Shown here: positions 9,015-19,100 of the stretch, one piece after another
Position numbering within the stretch: the stretch's first letter is position 1
Layout: every line of letters starts with the position of its first letter
Source of the DNA: Akkermansiaceae bacterium
GTDB taxonomy: Bacteria > Verrucomicrobiota > Verrucomicrobiia > Verrucomicrobiales > Akkermansiaceae
Direction: 5' to 3'
DNA: 64,000 bases
Assembly (NCBI GenBank): GCA_024233115.1
Contig: JACKQB010000004.1
Coordinates: 496,001 to 560,000, forward strand
Translations under genes and position numbers: made by a program
The notes under the pieces: generated by a model
The model's database searches: none
Told to the model about the DNA's origin: nothing
What the model saw: the letters and a program-made list of their open reading frames with translations, nothing else

Positions 9015-10919
9015 CTATTTGGTAATGATTTCCTCGGCGCAGATGATCACCGAGAGGTCCGACTCGCCGGGGCCGTTTTGCTGGCGCACCAGGATTTTGT
9101 TAAACCCGCGGTGAAAACGGACCTTCTTGAAACTTTCGTTCAGTGCCCAGTCCGACATCGTGTCCTCCTCGATGGCCACCTGGTCGTTCACCCAGACCTT
9201 GGCGGTGTCGTCGGCGGCGATGGCCAGCACCATGTCGGTATCCTCCTCGAAGTAGAGCTCGGTGTAGAGGAAATAGGCGGAGTCGCGCCACTGCGGGTCC
9301 ATGGCCATGAGCACGCTGTCGAACTGCTTGAACTTCCAGGTGAGCGGTTTGCCGTCCTGGCCGATGCCGTAGTTGGCCTCCAGGTCGATTTCCCGTTCCG
9401 GGGGGAAGGAGACGCGGTAATCGACCCGGCCGTCGGCCCAGGGTGCCTTCCACGGGCCGATGAGATACCAGGAGTCGATGTAGAACCACCCCTTGCGCAG
9501 GCTTTCCTTGGAAAAGCGGCGGGCCGGCAGGATTTGGCGAAGTTGATCGTGGGAAAAATGATACTTGGACGCGGCCAGGGCCTCTTTCCATTTCATGCCG
9601 GTCTGGTCGAACGTGCCTCCCGATTCAAGCCGCAGCGGATCGTCCGGGCCGCTCTTGATTTTGTTGCCGTAACCTTCACCCCTCTTGCTTAGGCCTGTTC
9701 CCTGACCCCGGCCCTGACCGCCTTGCCCTGATCCCATGGCGGCGGCGAGAGCGGCGGCGCGCATGTTAGGATCGGTGAGCCGCTGGTGCCGGTTGATGCT
9801 CCGCGCCGCCTGCTGGATGCCCTTCATGGCGTCCTTGGTGAAATTGGCAAAGTCGTCCAGCGATTCCCCCTCGGGGTTTTCCGCCGAGTTTTTTGAGTCG
9901 GGCGACTTCGGGGTGGAGGGTGTTTTGCCGTCGAGTTTGTTTTTCTGATAGTCCGGGTTTTTCTGGCTGGCCAGCGAGTCGTTGAACGAGAGGTCATCCT
10001 TCTTGGCTTTTTCGGCAGCCTTGATGTCGGCATACAGGTCGTTGGCCTGCGCCGCGAGGTCCTGGGCGAGGTCGTGCAGCTCCTTCACAGTCAGTTCGGA
10101 TAGCGGCCGGGGCTCCGAGCGCATCGGGTTGGTCTCACTGTCGGCCAGGCCTTCGGTCATCTCCCTCAGGTCGTTCTCCGCGAGTTTTTTCAAGTCGTCG
10201 GCGACGTCCTTGGCGGCGGCGGACGCCTGCTCCGAGTCCTCCTTGGGCTCACCCTCGGCGGCATTTTTCGACGCTTCGTCCAGTCGTTTGGAAATGTCGT
10301 CCGCCTTGTTGGCCAATTCCTTCAGCTTGTCCTCGTTGGCGGGTTTGCCCCCGGGGTCCTTGGGGGATTTTTCCTCCGCCGTCTTCTTCAGCTCCTCCTC
10401 GATCTCCCTGGCCAGTTCGCTCGCCTCCCTGTCGAGGTCATCGACCTCTTTCCTGTCGTCCTTGTTATTGAAGGTGTGGGCCTTTTCCTTGACGATCCTG
10501 GCGATCTCATTGATGCGGTCGATCATGTCCTGCTTCGGGTCGCGGAGCTTGTTAAGTTCCTCCATCCGCTCCCGCTCCATGCGCTCCATCTCGGCGACCT
10601 GGCGCTTCATCCGCTCAATCTCCCTGAGCATACGCTTGCGCAGTTGGTCTTTCTTTTTCTTCACCACCTGGTCCTTCAGCTCCTTGGGCATCGGGCGGCG
10701 TTTTTTCTCGGTGACTTTCTTCTTCTTTTTCGCTTTGTCCGCCTTGCTCTCGTCCGATTGCGTCTGCTTCGATACTTTCAGCATGCTGCTGAGCAGGTCG
10801 GGATAAATGCTCAGGGTGATGGCGGCGGAGCCGACAAGCAGCAGGCAGAGAAACACGGCAAGCCGACGGCGGCGTGCGTAAATGGCCTCGAGGGCGCGGT
10901 CGATGGAATCGAGTATCAT
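9015..10919 (-). CDS. Single-pass membrane coiled-coil protein with C-terminal ligand-binding-like domain
   Basis: 634 residues. A basic N-terminus (ARRRR) and one membrane helix (about 20-38) are followed by a Lys/Glu-rich coiled coil of about 250 residues. Then come a Gly/Gln-rich hinge (GSGQGGQGRGQGTGLSKRG) and a C-terminal beta-rich domain from about 470 (GWFYIDSWYLIGPW, IAADDTAKVWVNDQ, GFNKILVRQQNG). That last pattern resembles the beta-sandwich seen in PA14/discoidin-like modules of secreted glycan enzymes. Topology matches TonB or TolA (inner-membrane anchor, long periplasmic arm, C-terminal binding domain), but the terminal domain is not TonB-like. It lies directly after two exbD genes. 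Confidence 0.75.
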   Translation of the reverse strand: MILDSIDRALEAIYARRRRLAVFLCLLLVGSAAITLSIYPDLLSSMLKVSKQTQSDESKADKAKKKKKVTEKKRRPMPKELKDQVVKKKKDQLRKRMLREIERMKRQVAEMERMERERMEELNKLRDPKQDMIDRINEIARIVKEKAHTFNNKDDRKEVDDLDREASELAREIEEELKKTAEEKSPKDPGGKPANEDKLKELANKADDISKRLDEASKNAAEGEPKEDSEQASAAAKDVADDLKKLAENDLREMTEGLADSETNPMRSEPRPLSELTVKELHDLAQDLAAQANDLYADIKAAEKAKKDDLSFNDSLASQKNPDYQKNKLDGKTPSTPKSPDSKNSAENPEGESLDDFANFTKDAMKGIQQAARSINRHQRLTDPNMRAAALAAAMGSGQGGQGRGQGTGLSKRGEGYGNKIKSGPDDPLRLESGGTFDQTGMKWKEALAASKYHFSHDQLRQILPARRFSKESLRKGWFYIDSWYLIGPWKAPWADGRVDYRVSFPPEREIDLEANYGIGQDGKPLTWKFKQFDSVLMAMDPQWRDSAYFLYTELYFEEDTDMVLAIAADDTAKVWVNDQVAIEEDTMSDWALNESFKKVRFHRGFNKILVRQQNGPGESDLSVIICAEEIITK

Positions 10920-10939
10920 AATTCAGTTAGCCTTACTTG

Positions 10940-11362
10940 TTAGCGGTTGTAAAATTCATCGTAGGTCCTGACAGCAAGATTGTGAAATCCGACAAACTGG
11001 CAGAGGTCGAGCACCTCCACAACGCGGAAGGCGGGGCAGTCTGTGTCGGCGTCCAGTCGAATCTGGTGGTCCGGGCCGTTGGTGACGTAGAGGTCCTTCA
11101 GGGTGATACGGAGTTCGTTGAGATCGGAGGGCGCACCGTTGACGTGGACTTCCCCGACGGCGTTCAGGCCGATGACCGTGTTTTTATCATCGGCGGGAAG
11201 CTCCAGCGCGGAGGTGGAGCTGGGCAGGTTGATGGCGATGTCCCGGTTGTCTTTTTTTAACATGGTGGTTAGCAAAAAGAAAATCAACAGCAGGAAAACG
11301 CAATCAATGAGTGGTGACAAGGAGACCTCAAAGCCCTCATCGTCTTGGTCGGATAGTCGCAT
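10940..11362 (-). CDS. exbD: ExbD/TolR-family proton-channel subunit (second copy)
   Basis: 140 residues, normal for ExbD. One membrane helix near the N-terminus (LSPLIDCVFLLLIFFLLTTML) carries the conserved Asp in LIDCVF that takes up protons. A periplasmic domain follows with the usual ExbD layout (INLPSS, NAVGEVHVNG, IRLDADTDCPAFRVVEVLDLC). Together with ExbB it forms the pump that couples proton motive force to periplasmic work. It begins 21 bases after the first exbD and is followed by the coiled-coil gene, so the set is probably one transcript. Confidence 0.93.
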   Translation of the reverse strand: MRLSDQDDEGFEVSLSPLIDCVFLLLIFFLLTTMLKKDNRDIAINLPSSTSALELPADDKNTVIGLNAVGEVHVNGAPSDLNELRITLKDLYVTNGPDHQIRLDADTDCPAFRVVEVLDLCQFVGFHNLAVRTYDEFYNR

Positions 11363-11383
11363 GGTAATGGATGGGGATGGAGG

Positions 11384-11872
11384 TTACTGGCCTTGCATGC
11401 GCATTCTCCTGGACGACTGTTCGTCGAGGAGGCGGAGGCTGACGTTGGTGAAATTGTTTTCCTGGAAAAGGTCCAGCAGCTCCACGATCAGGGCGAAACG
11501 CGTGTCGCGGGGAACATCCAGCCTGAGGGGGTCGCTTGACGGCTGGGACGCGCTGAGCTTGCCCAGGTACTCGGGCAGTTTTTCCTGGATCGGGTGATAG
11601 GTCACGCGCCCGATGTCGGTCTGGCGGCTACCCAGGGTGTAGAATCGACCACTGGGGCCCATGGCGATCACCTGGATCTCGGGAGTCGCCTCCTTGGCGG
11701 AACTCAGGTTCATGTCCGGCATGCTGATGGGGATTTGCTTCTCCTTTTTCTTCAGCATGGTGGTGGCCAGAAAGAAGATCAGCAGCAGAAACACGCAGTC
11801 GATCAGCGGGGACATGCTGACCTCTGGCTCTTCCTCCCGGAGGCTTTTACGGCGGCGATGGCGGCGTCTCAT
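11384..11872 (-). CDS. exbD: ExbD/TolR-family proton-channel subunit (first copy)
   Basis: 162 residues with a very basic cytoplasmic N-terminus (MRRRHRRRKSLREEE), then the membrane helix MSPLIDCVFLLLIFFLATTM with the conserved Asp. The periplasmic part contains ISMPDM and DVPRDTRFALIVELLDLFQ. It lies 21 bases after the ExbB-like gene. It differs clearly from the second copy outside the helix, so the two are old paralogues that may form a heteromeric ExbD dimer inside the ExbB pentamer. Confidence 0.93.
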   Translation of the reverse strand: MRRRHRRRKSLREEEPEVSMSPLIDCVFLLLIFFLATTMLKKKEKQIPISMPDMNLSSAKEATPEIQVIAMGPSGRFYTLGSRQTDIGRVTYHPIQEKLPEYLGKLSASQPSSDPLRLDVPRDTRFALIVELLDLFQENNFTNVSLRLLDEQSSRRMRMQGQ

Positions 11873-11893
11873 CGGATCTTGTTGTTAGAAGAA

Positions 11894-12682
11894 TCAGACG
11901 GATGCGGTGGATTCGTCCGTCAGCTCCTTGACGGGCTGTTCCGGCTCGGTGTCCTTGGTAAACCCGCTGGTCTGGAAGAACCAGGTGCTGGCAAGCGATT
12001 CAACGGCCTCCTCCAGGTCCTCGGAGTAGCGGTTCAGCCGGGTGCGCAGGTAGTGATAGATGACAAGGGTGGGGATGGCGATGACCAGGCCCATGGCGGT
12101 GGTGATCAGTGCCTTGCCGATGGAGTCGGCCAGCACAACGGAGGCCTCGGAGCTGTCCTCGATCAGGGCAAACTTGGCGAAGGCCTCGATCATTCCGATC
12201 ATGGTGCCGAGCAGTCCGAGCAGCGGGGCGAGCGAGGCGATAATGCCGATGGGTGCGAGCTTGCGGCGGTGTTTGTCGATTTCACGCGCGCCGATGTCGG
12301 CGGCGCCTGCCATGTAGAGTTCGGGATCGTTGCCGCGGTGGTTGACGATGTAGGTGACCACCTTGGAAAGCACCGACGGTGACTTGGCGCAGCGGTCGCG
12401 GATTTCGCCGAAGTAGTGGCCTTTTCCAAGCGGGGCGATCTCCTTCATCAGGGGTTTGGAAACGATCAGGTTGGCGCGCAGGTTCAACAGTCGCTCGATG
12501 GTGAAACCCACGGCGGCAATGGCGAGAACAATCAGCGCAATGCCTGTTAGACCACCTTTCTGGAGTTCATCCATCCAGTTGATTTCCACACTGATCGGGG
12601 CCTCCGCATCAGACGCGTGGGCATAAAGCGAGGTGAGCAGCAGCAAAGTGGCGGGGACGAGAGAGGTGCGGACGTGTTTCAT
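11894..12682 (-). CDS. exbB: ExbB/TolQ/MotA-family proton-channel protein
   Basis: 262 residues. A cleavable-looking signal peptide (MKHVRTSLVPATLLLLTSLYAHA) precedes three membrane helices near 38-58 (GLTGIALIVLAIAAVGF), 150-175 (IASLAPLLGLLGTMIGMIEAF) and 190-215 (GKALITTAMGLVIAIPTLVIYH). The GLLGTM.GMI and A..TTA.GL.IAIP motifs are those of ExbB/TolQ. The signal peptide is common in ExbB proteins of Bacteroidetes and Planctomycetes/Verrucomicrobia. It heads the cassette ExbB-ExbD-ExbD-coiled-coil-lipoprotein; no tonB or tolA gene is in the window. Confidence 0.93.
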   Translation of the reverse strand: MKHVRTSLVPATLLLLTSLYAHASDAEAPISVEINWMDELQKGGLTGIALIVLAIAAVGFTIERLLNLRANLIVSKPLMKEIAPLGKGHYFGEIRDRCAKSPSVLSKVVTYIVNHRGNDPELYMAGAADIGAREIDKHRRKLAPIGIIASLAPLLGLLGTMIGMIEAFAKFALIEDSSEASVVLADSIGKALITTAMGLVIAIPTLVIYHYLRTRLNRYSEDLEEAVESLASTWFFQTSGFTKDTEPEQPVKELTDESTASV

Positions 12683-12831
12683 AGATGGTGTTTGTAGGCT
12701 GGTTGTGTGAAGGATATCGGATATGATATACCACTTTATGGGCAGGTAAGTTTCATCGTGCGAGACGATAAATCGGGCTTGGTCTTATTCCATATTCCAG
12801 AGTCAGGTATTGGCATATTCGGTCGGCAATT

Positions 12832-15276
12832 TTATCGGATAAGGTTGATTTGGACGGGTGCTTTCTCATCATAGGGTCTGGAAACGACCGTCTTGCCGCC
12901 GGCTTTCACAAGGATGTGTTTTCCCGCCCCCTTGGCGGTGACCTTGATGTCGATGGATGTGCCGAATGCATCGATGTTACGCAGCTCCATCGATGGCCAG
13001 CCTTCCGGCAAACGCGGCTGGCAGGTGAACGAGCGCAATCCCGTGGGGTGAAACCCAAACATGCCCTCGACCACCAGGCGGATGTAGAGGCCGCTCTCGG
13101 CGGAAAGGTGGCGCTGGTTGCCCTCGGGGTATGCCTCCACCGCATACGGGACATGGTCGCCTAACAATCGTCGCGTGGAATATTTTTTGAGATACTCGAT
13201 CCCCTTGGCCGTTTCACCCGTCGCGAACACGCCGCGCAAGCCGTAGAGCGTGGAGCGGTCCCAGAAGGTGTTTTTACCCGCTTCCGTGGCAAGACCGTCA
13301 TCCGTCCAGAGTCGTTCGGAAAAGAGCGCCTTGATCGTTCCCTCCCTGCGGTCGTTGATGCCAACTGTTAGGGGGATGCAAATCCAGGCGCGCAGCACCT
13401 CGTTGCCCTCGTAGTAGCGGTAGGTCTCGAAACCCTCCACGTTGGCGCCGAAGTGGGATTCGATCGCCTTGCGCAGTGCCTCGGCCTCCTGCTGATATCG
13501 TTTGATTTGCGTTTCAGGTTTACCGAGATCACGACCCAGCGCGGCGGCGGACACTAGGGCGTCATAGGCGAGGCTGGAGGTGCAGAGATTGGCCTTGCCG
13601 GCGGGGAAACGATGCTCCAGCTCATCACAATCGGACTCCACGACACCGTTCGCATTGGTTTTCCTGCGGCAGAATTCCAGGCACCACTCGATCAGCGGCC
13701 AGAGTTTCTCCGCGGTGTCTTTGTCACCTTTGGCAAGGGCGTATCGCGTGGCTCCGTAGGCGATCATCGCCGCGTCACCACGGTCCCCCACCCCGTTCCA
13801 GATGGAGTCACCCTCGGCGACGATCGACGACGGAATCGGTTTCCACTCGTCATTCATGAAGCGGGCAAAATGCCGGAACGCGTTCTCGGCCGACTCCCGT
13901 CCGTCGGGGTCGCCCAGGTAGGCAAAGAGCGGGTTCACATACTCCGCCTGGTCGTTGGCCCAGATGGCGGCGTAGTAGCGACCGCCGCCGGGGCCGTGCA
14001 TCAGGCCGCCCTTGGTTTTGTAAATGCTTTCCGCGGCGCGGATTTTTGCAAAGGCGTAGGTGCGGTTCAACACAGGATCGGGACACTCGAACTCCAACCT
14101 GCGATCCAGGCCGGCGATGTAGTCGGCTCGCGTTTGCAGCTCCTCCGCCGCGTCAAGCCGGAGCGGCTGGGCGGATGCGCGGCGGGCACTGTGGACGACG
14201 GAAAAATGCAACGACTTTCCCGGTGCCAGCTTCACCTCGGTGTCGCCGGTCGATTCGCTGGTCATCACATAGGCGCCGTCCACCCCCTTGTCGGCTTCGG
14301 TGCGGTGTTCATTTTTGAAACCCTTGAGGGAAACCTGCCGCGCAGTGTCCCCGACATTCTCCATGGTAAAGCGCTCAACGGCGGCTGGTTTCTGCATACA
14401 TGGAAACAGGACGCGTGTGAGTACAAGACCATCGCCCACCTCGCTGCGGATACCCATCAGCCCGCGGTGGGTGACGCTGATCGGTCGCTCCCTCCCCAGC
14501 GGCTGCCCGTCCACCCGGATCTCCGGAAGCAGGGCACCCTCGAAGTCGCGGGCCAGATTCCCGTGGGTGTCGTTGGGCAGGATGCGTAACATCGGCCAGA
14601 CCAGGTGACGGCCCAGCTTCAGGCTGCCGTCGGGTTCGATGCCATAACGGACGATCATGGAGATGTAGCGGCCACTCATTTCGATGTGATCGTGGTGTCC
14701 GAGAGCGAGGGGGTCGTTCTTGATCGTCCAGCGGATGGAGCCGTCGCCCTCGATCGTCCACCGCGTTTTGGACAGGTATGCGGCGGGTTTTTCACCGTCG
14801 TAGCTGATGCGGGCGTCCGCCCAGTCGGCGTGGTCGGCGGTGATGCCGTCACCTCCCCCGTCGATGACGAGGGTGAGAAATTTTTTACCCGTTAGATCGA
14901 CATCGACGGTTTTGGATTGGAACAACCTCAACACCCCGCTGTCAAAAAGCATCTCGCCATCGGCGATCACCGTGAAGCGTACGGTGGCGCTGAGGTTGGC
15001 TTCATCGTCCACCCCGACGACGGCATGAAACCCGCGGGCCTTGCCGTCGAGCTTAATCACCATGCGGCTATCGGCATGGGTGCCGACGCCGCGCAGATGG
15101 ATTTTTTTATTGATGCTGATGGGTCTGCCGTCCAGGGATTTTTTCGCCTGTGGTTTTGCGTACCCGGAACTCATGGCGGACAGGTCGAGTTCGTCGAGCC
15201 AGACGTCTTTTGCGTTAATCGTGGTCATTCCGGAGAGGATTGCAGCTAATGTTAGGGTGCTCAGGTATTTGTTCAC
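12832..15276 (-). CDS. Secreted glycoside hydrolase with N-terminal NPCBM domain and six-hairpin catalytic domain
   Basis: 814 residues with a signal peptide (MNKYLSTLTLAAILSGMTTINA). Residues about 24-165 form an NPCBM-type carbohydrate-binding module (GVGTHADSRMVIKLDGKARGF, FDSGVL, LVIDGGGDGITADHADWA). From about 330 the protein has an (alpha/alpha)6 barrel look: GRYYAAIWANDQAEYVNPLF, WNGVGDRGDAAMIAYGA, LCTSSLAYDALVSAAALG, AYPEGNQRHLSAESGLYIR. A short beta domain closes it. The fold class is clear; the GH family and substrate are not. Probably degrades an algal or other plant polysaccharide outside the cytoplasm. Single gene between exbB and a secreted protein gene. Confidence 0.8.
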   Translation of the reverse strand: MNKYLSTLTLAAILSGMTTINAKDVWLDELDLSAMSSGYAKPQAKKSLDGRPISINKKIHLRGVGTHADSRMVIKLDGKARGFHAVVGVDDEANLSATVRFTVIADGEMLFDSGVLRLFQSKTVDVDLTGKKFLTLVIDGGGDGITADHADWADARISYDGEKPAAYLSKTRWTIEGDGSIRWTIKNDPLALGHHDHIEMSGRYISMIVRYGIEPDGSLKLGRHLVWPMLRILPNDTHGNLARDFEGALLPEIRVDGQPLGRERPISVTHRGLMGIRSEVGDGLVLTRVLFPCMQKPAAVERFTMENVGDTARQVSLKGFKNEHRTEADKGVDGAYVMTSESTGDTEVKLAPGKSLHFSVVHSARRASAQPLRLDAAEELQTRADYIAGLDRRLEFECPDPVLNRTYAFAKIRAAESIYKTKGGLMHGPGGGRYYAAIWANDQAEYVNPLFAYLGDPDGRESAENAFRHFARFMNDEWKPIPSSIVAEGDSIWNGVGDRGDAAMIAYGATRYALAKGDKDTAEKLWPLIEWCLEFCRRKTNANGVVESDCDELEHRFPAGKANLCTSSLAYDALVSAAALGRDLGKPETQIKRYQQEAEALRKAIESHFGANVEGFETYRYYEGNEVLRAWICIPLTVGINDRREGTIKALFSERLWTDDGLATEAGKNTFWDRSTLYGLRGVFATGETAKGIEYLKKYSTRRLLGDHVPYAVEAYPEGNQRHLSAESGLYIRLVVEGMFGFHPTGLRSFTCQPRLPEGWPSMELRNIDAFGTSIDIKVTAKGAGKHILVKAGGKTVVSRPYDEKAPVQINLIR

Positions 15277-15365
15277 TTCGTGTCGTTAGTTTTGGGTTCA
15301 GATCATATTAAAGTGGATGGCATGGGTCAAAAAATTCCCGTGTGCCCGGTCGGCGCGTGTTCCCC

Positions 15366-16091
15366 TCACGGGTCGGTACGGACCGGCTCCTTGCGCGGCG
15401 GCATGTCCTTGTAAACCTTGAGCAGGGGCTGCCTGGTTTCGGCGTGGACGTAGCTTACGATGAACAAGCGGGTTCTCAGGGTAAAACGCACCTTGGTCTC
15501 CGCCACGGTCCGCCAGTGGCCCTGGTTGGAAAGCATTTTAAACACCACCGGCGCCATGTTGAGTTCGGTGCGTTTTGTCACATCGCCAACCTGCGCATAC
15601 TTACCCGGGCTTATTTTCCGCACATGCTCGCCGAGCTGGAAGGCCACCTCCGTGCCACTCATGTTCAACACCCGGGAAGAGCCCAGCGGGAACGATTTCA
15701 AATCATCATTCAGCACCCTCACATCGTAGAGCAACCCGTTTTTTTTCCCGCTCGGAACGAAGTAAAACAGCACCTCCTTCAGCTCGTCCGCCACCCTGGC
15801 ACGCGCCACCACCACCTTCTTCGGCTCGCCCCCGGCATCCAGACCCTCCTTTTTGTAAAACACTGCCTCTCCGTCGAGCAGGGTACACGGGAAGCTGTTG
15901 CTGAACGCCTCCACCGGCATCAGGATCTGATACGCGTCCTTCTCGCCGAGTACGTGGATGTCCGGGCTGTCGGCGACACGCTCAAAACACAGCGTGCGCG
16001 CCTTCACCAACCGCTCCGTCTGCGCCGCGACCGGCAGACAGCCGACCATCGCCAAGGCTCCGATCATTATTCTTAAAGTAAAATGGTTCAT
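15366..16091 (-). CDS. Secreted protein of unknown function
   Basis: 241 residues with a signal peptide (MNHFTLRIMIGALAMVGCLPVAAQ). The mature part has no motif I recognise; it is beta-rich with charged segments (EPKKVVVARARVADELKEVL, KYAQVGDVTKRTELN) and a Lys/Pro/Arg-rich tail. It begins 32 bases after the stop of the giant Verru_Chthon A gene on the same strand, so the two are probably co-transcribed and it may be a partner of that protein. Function unknown. Confidence 0.65.
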   Translation of the reverse strand: MNHFTLRIMIGALAMVGCLPVAAQTERLVKARTLCFERVADSPDIHVLGEKDAYQILMPVEAFSNSFPCTLLDGEAVFYKKEGLDAGGEPKKVVVARARVADELKEVLFYFVPSGKKNGLLYDVRVLNDDLKSFPLGSSRVLNMSGTEVAFQLGEHVRKISPGKYAQVGDVTKRTELNMAPVVFKMLSNQGHWRTVAETKVRFTLRTRLFIVSYVHAETRQPLLKVYKDMPPRKEPVRTDP

Positions 16092-16123
16092 GATTTTAAT
16101 GTGGTTCGTTGTTTTTCACAGCA

Positions 16124-19100
16124 CTACACCCCGCCCCGGGTGAGCCAGCGGAAGCTCACCATGCGCAGGCGGCGGCCGTGGATTTTGTTGGCCGGGCTGG
16201 TCAGTGCGGCTGTGCCCGTTTCGTTCGCATCGGCGCTGTCGAGGTAGTCGGGCACCCGCTGGACCACCGCCTCGCACCAGGCGCGCGCGAGCACTTTGCC
16301 GACGGCATCCACAGACTCTCCGTAGGCCCGCACGGTAAATGTGTTAGACCTCACCGTGGCCGTGTTTCCCAGGAGATTCATCAGATGCCCCTGGCTGACA
16401 CCACCGGGCGCGGCCTGGGTGGAGTGGCCTTCCGCGGCCTTCACATTGGCGTATTCGTAACCACTCACATCAATGCCGCCCGCGCCGATTCTCACGCCGT
16501 CGCCACTCAGCGCGGCGTTGATATCGGTCCTGTCGATCGCCGCTTGCAGCGCGCCGGACAAGGTCAGTTCGTCCGGCCCACTGAGCCTCCGGTTGACAAA
16601 CTCCGCCAGCGACAAAAACGGTCCGCGTTTACGCACCTCGCTGACAATCTCCGTCGCCAGTTCATCAAGCTCATCCTCGTCGAGCTCGCGGTAGCCGTTC
16701 CAGTGGCGGTGGCGTGCAAGCAGGGGGTCGTCGTCGGCCTCACCCAGGCTGTTAGGAAGCCGGAAGCGGCTCACCGGGTTGGTGGCGGCGGATTTTGCGA
16801 CCAGGGAATTCGTCAGTGCATCATAAACGGGAAAGTCGCTGTGGTGCAGCCCCCCCAACACCGCCTTCCACGCCTCCTTGGAAACCGAGTTCACGTTCCA
16901 CTCACCCCGCAGCATCTGGTAGGCGGCTATTTTTTTGTATCCGTCTGCCGCATGCACATCCGCCGAAATATCCGTGGTCGATTTTCCACCCGTCCAGGCG
17001 CTGAAGCGGGTGTCCAGCAGCGGTTTGTCGCCGTTGAGGAAACCCTCCAACACCTCGGCGGTCGTTCTTGCGTTGGCGGGATCAAACATCCCGCCCGCAT
17101 ACTCCGACACCGTCGAGCAGTAAAACCGGTCGAAGAGGTGGTGGTTGAGCAGGTAGCTGTGGTCGAGCATCTCGCCGCTATGGGCAGCCCCGGCAGGCAG
17201 CAGCGGATGCGCCTGCGAGTTCGCCACCGGGTAATCGAACTTCGGCAGGTAGCCGGACGCGTTCAGGTTCGCATTCTGCAAACCGGCGACCGACTGCACA
17301 GGCGCCACCGGCAGCTCGCTGTGGACGCCGAAATTCAGCCCCGCGTTGGCGGTGTGTCCGGTGATGAACCTGCCCTGGTTCTCCGCGTTGACCTGCACCT
17401 GGTTGATGGTGTTTCCCGGCATCGGCTCCAGGTTCAGCTCATAAAAATGATGGGAGCCGTGCTCGTCTTTCAACGCGGCGGAATTGATATCGCTGAGCGG
17501 ATTTCCAAAGCACCACGCCTTGGTGGCGTAGCGCCCCTCGCCACCTCCCGCGGTCCCACCGAAGGAGGTTTTGCCGTAGGCGCTGAATACGCAGAAGGCG
17601 CGGGCGGCGGCGTAGTTGGCAAGCAGCTCGTTGTTGCTTTCATACATCGCCGAGCAGGTCAGCGGAGGCTCGCCAGGCTGCGGGTAAATATACGCCTTGC
17701 CGGCGGGGGCGGGCAACATGGCCGTCAGCTTGGCTTCGCTGTCGAAATCCATCTCCACCGCACCGATGCGGCTGGGTTCTCCGGTGGCTGGATCGGCGGT
17801 CGAGACAACCACCATAAACCGATCCTCTGCATTTTTCAGCGCGGCGGGTTTGTACTCCACCTTCACCTCGTCATCCCAACGCAGACCGATGACACCATGG
17901 CTGTTACTCCACGAGGGATCGTGCGAATACTCCGCGACGCGCGCAGGGGTGGAGTCACTGACAGGAAACAGGTAATCCGTTTCAAACCCGATACCCTCGC
18001 CCGCCCAGCCGGGCACCGCCTTGATGTCGAGCGTGATTTTATTGTAGTCGCCATTGACATCGAAGTAATACGTCCCGTTGCCACCGCGCCCCTGGGCCAG
18101 CTCGCTTTGCCATGAGTAGTTCGGTTCAAAAAACGAGGAAAACACCCGGACCTCCCCCGGCAGCAGGGTGACGGGTTTCGGCGTGTCCCGCGAGCTGCGT
18201 CCATCCAGACTCATCAGGAACGACTTGGTGTGACTGCTGGTATTGCCGACGATGGGGTGGTATCCGTTCGACTGCGGCTGCCCGTTGCGGTAAAACCTGA
18301 AGGCGACCGGCACATTCTGGAAATCAACCCGCAAGCGGTCGAACTTCATCGCCACGTTGTACGGGTTGTACAAGGTGACCACCGGGGAGTAGACGATGTG
18401 CAGCATGTAGTCGCGGTTGGGATCGCCGGTCTGCCTGCGGAGCTTGTCCTCCGGGTGTTTCCTTCCCCACTCGTTGTGGGCGTCCCGCGTCACCAGACTG
18501 TAGATCATCTGGATCTTGGCGATGACAGGCATCAGCACTGCGCCCTCGGCCGACTCCTTCGCCACCTCGACAGGTGCTGCGCCGGGCGTCGGGCCGTGGA
18601 AATTCGACCGGTTATAACGCGCCTCAAGATGAGGCACCCAGACGGTTTTATCAATCTGCCCGGTCGCCAGGTTGTAGATTTTCCCCTGCACATGGTAACC
18701 CGGCACAGCGTCGTAGCCGGCGGGCGCGCTGACGTCGATCTCGGGTAGAAAGTCGCCACTGGCCGCACCCGGCACCCTGCGCACCCGCTTGTAGAGCGAG
18801 GCGTAGTCAAATATCTGCTGCCAATACGGGCACGACGCCTGCATCGGCCCGGGCGGAGTGGCGGCGGGGTTGGGGCCGGTGTAAATCCTCTGCCCGGCGA
18901 ACTCGGTCGGTAGCGTCGCACCGCCTGTCATCAGGCTCAGGTCCTCGCGCAATCCACCGTCCACCACATTGCTCATCACGCCCTGCGACCATACTGTTAG
19001 ATCGTGACTAAACCTTCCCATGTCCACGGGAGACGCCGCGCCGCTGATGTTAGGGTCTAAATCGATCTCGCCGACGGTGATCATTTTCCCCGGTCGGGCC

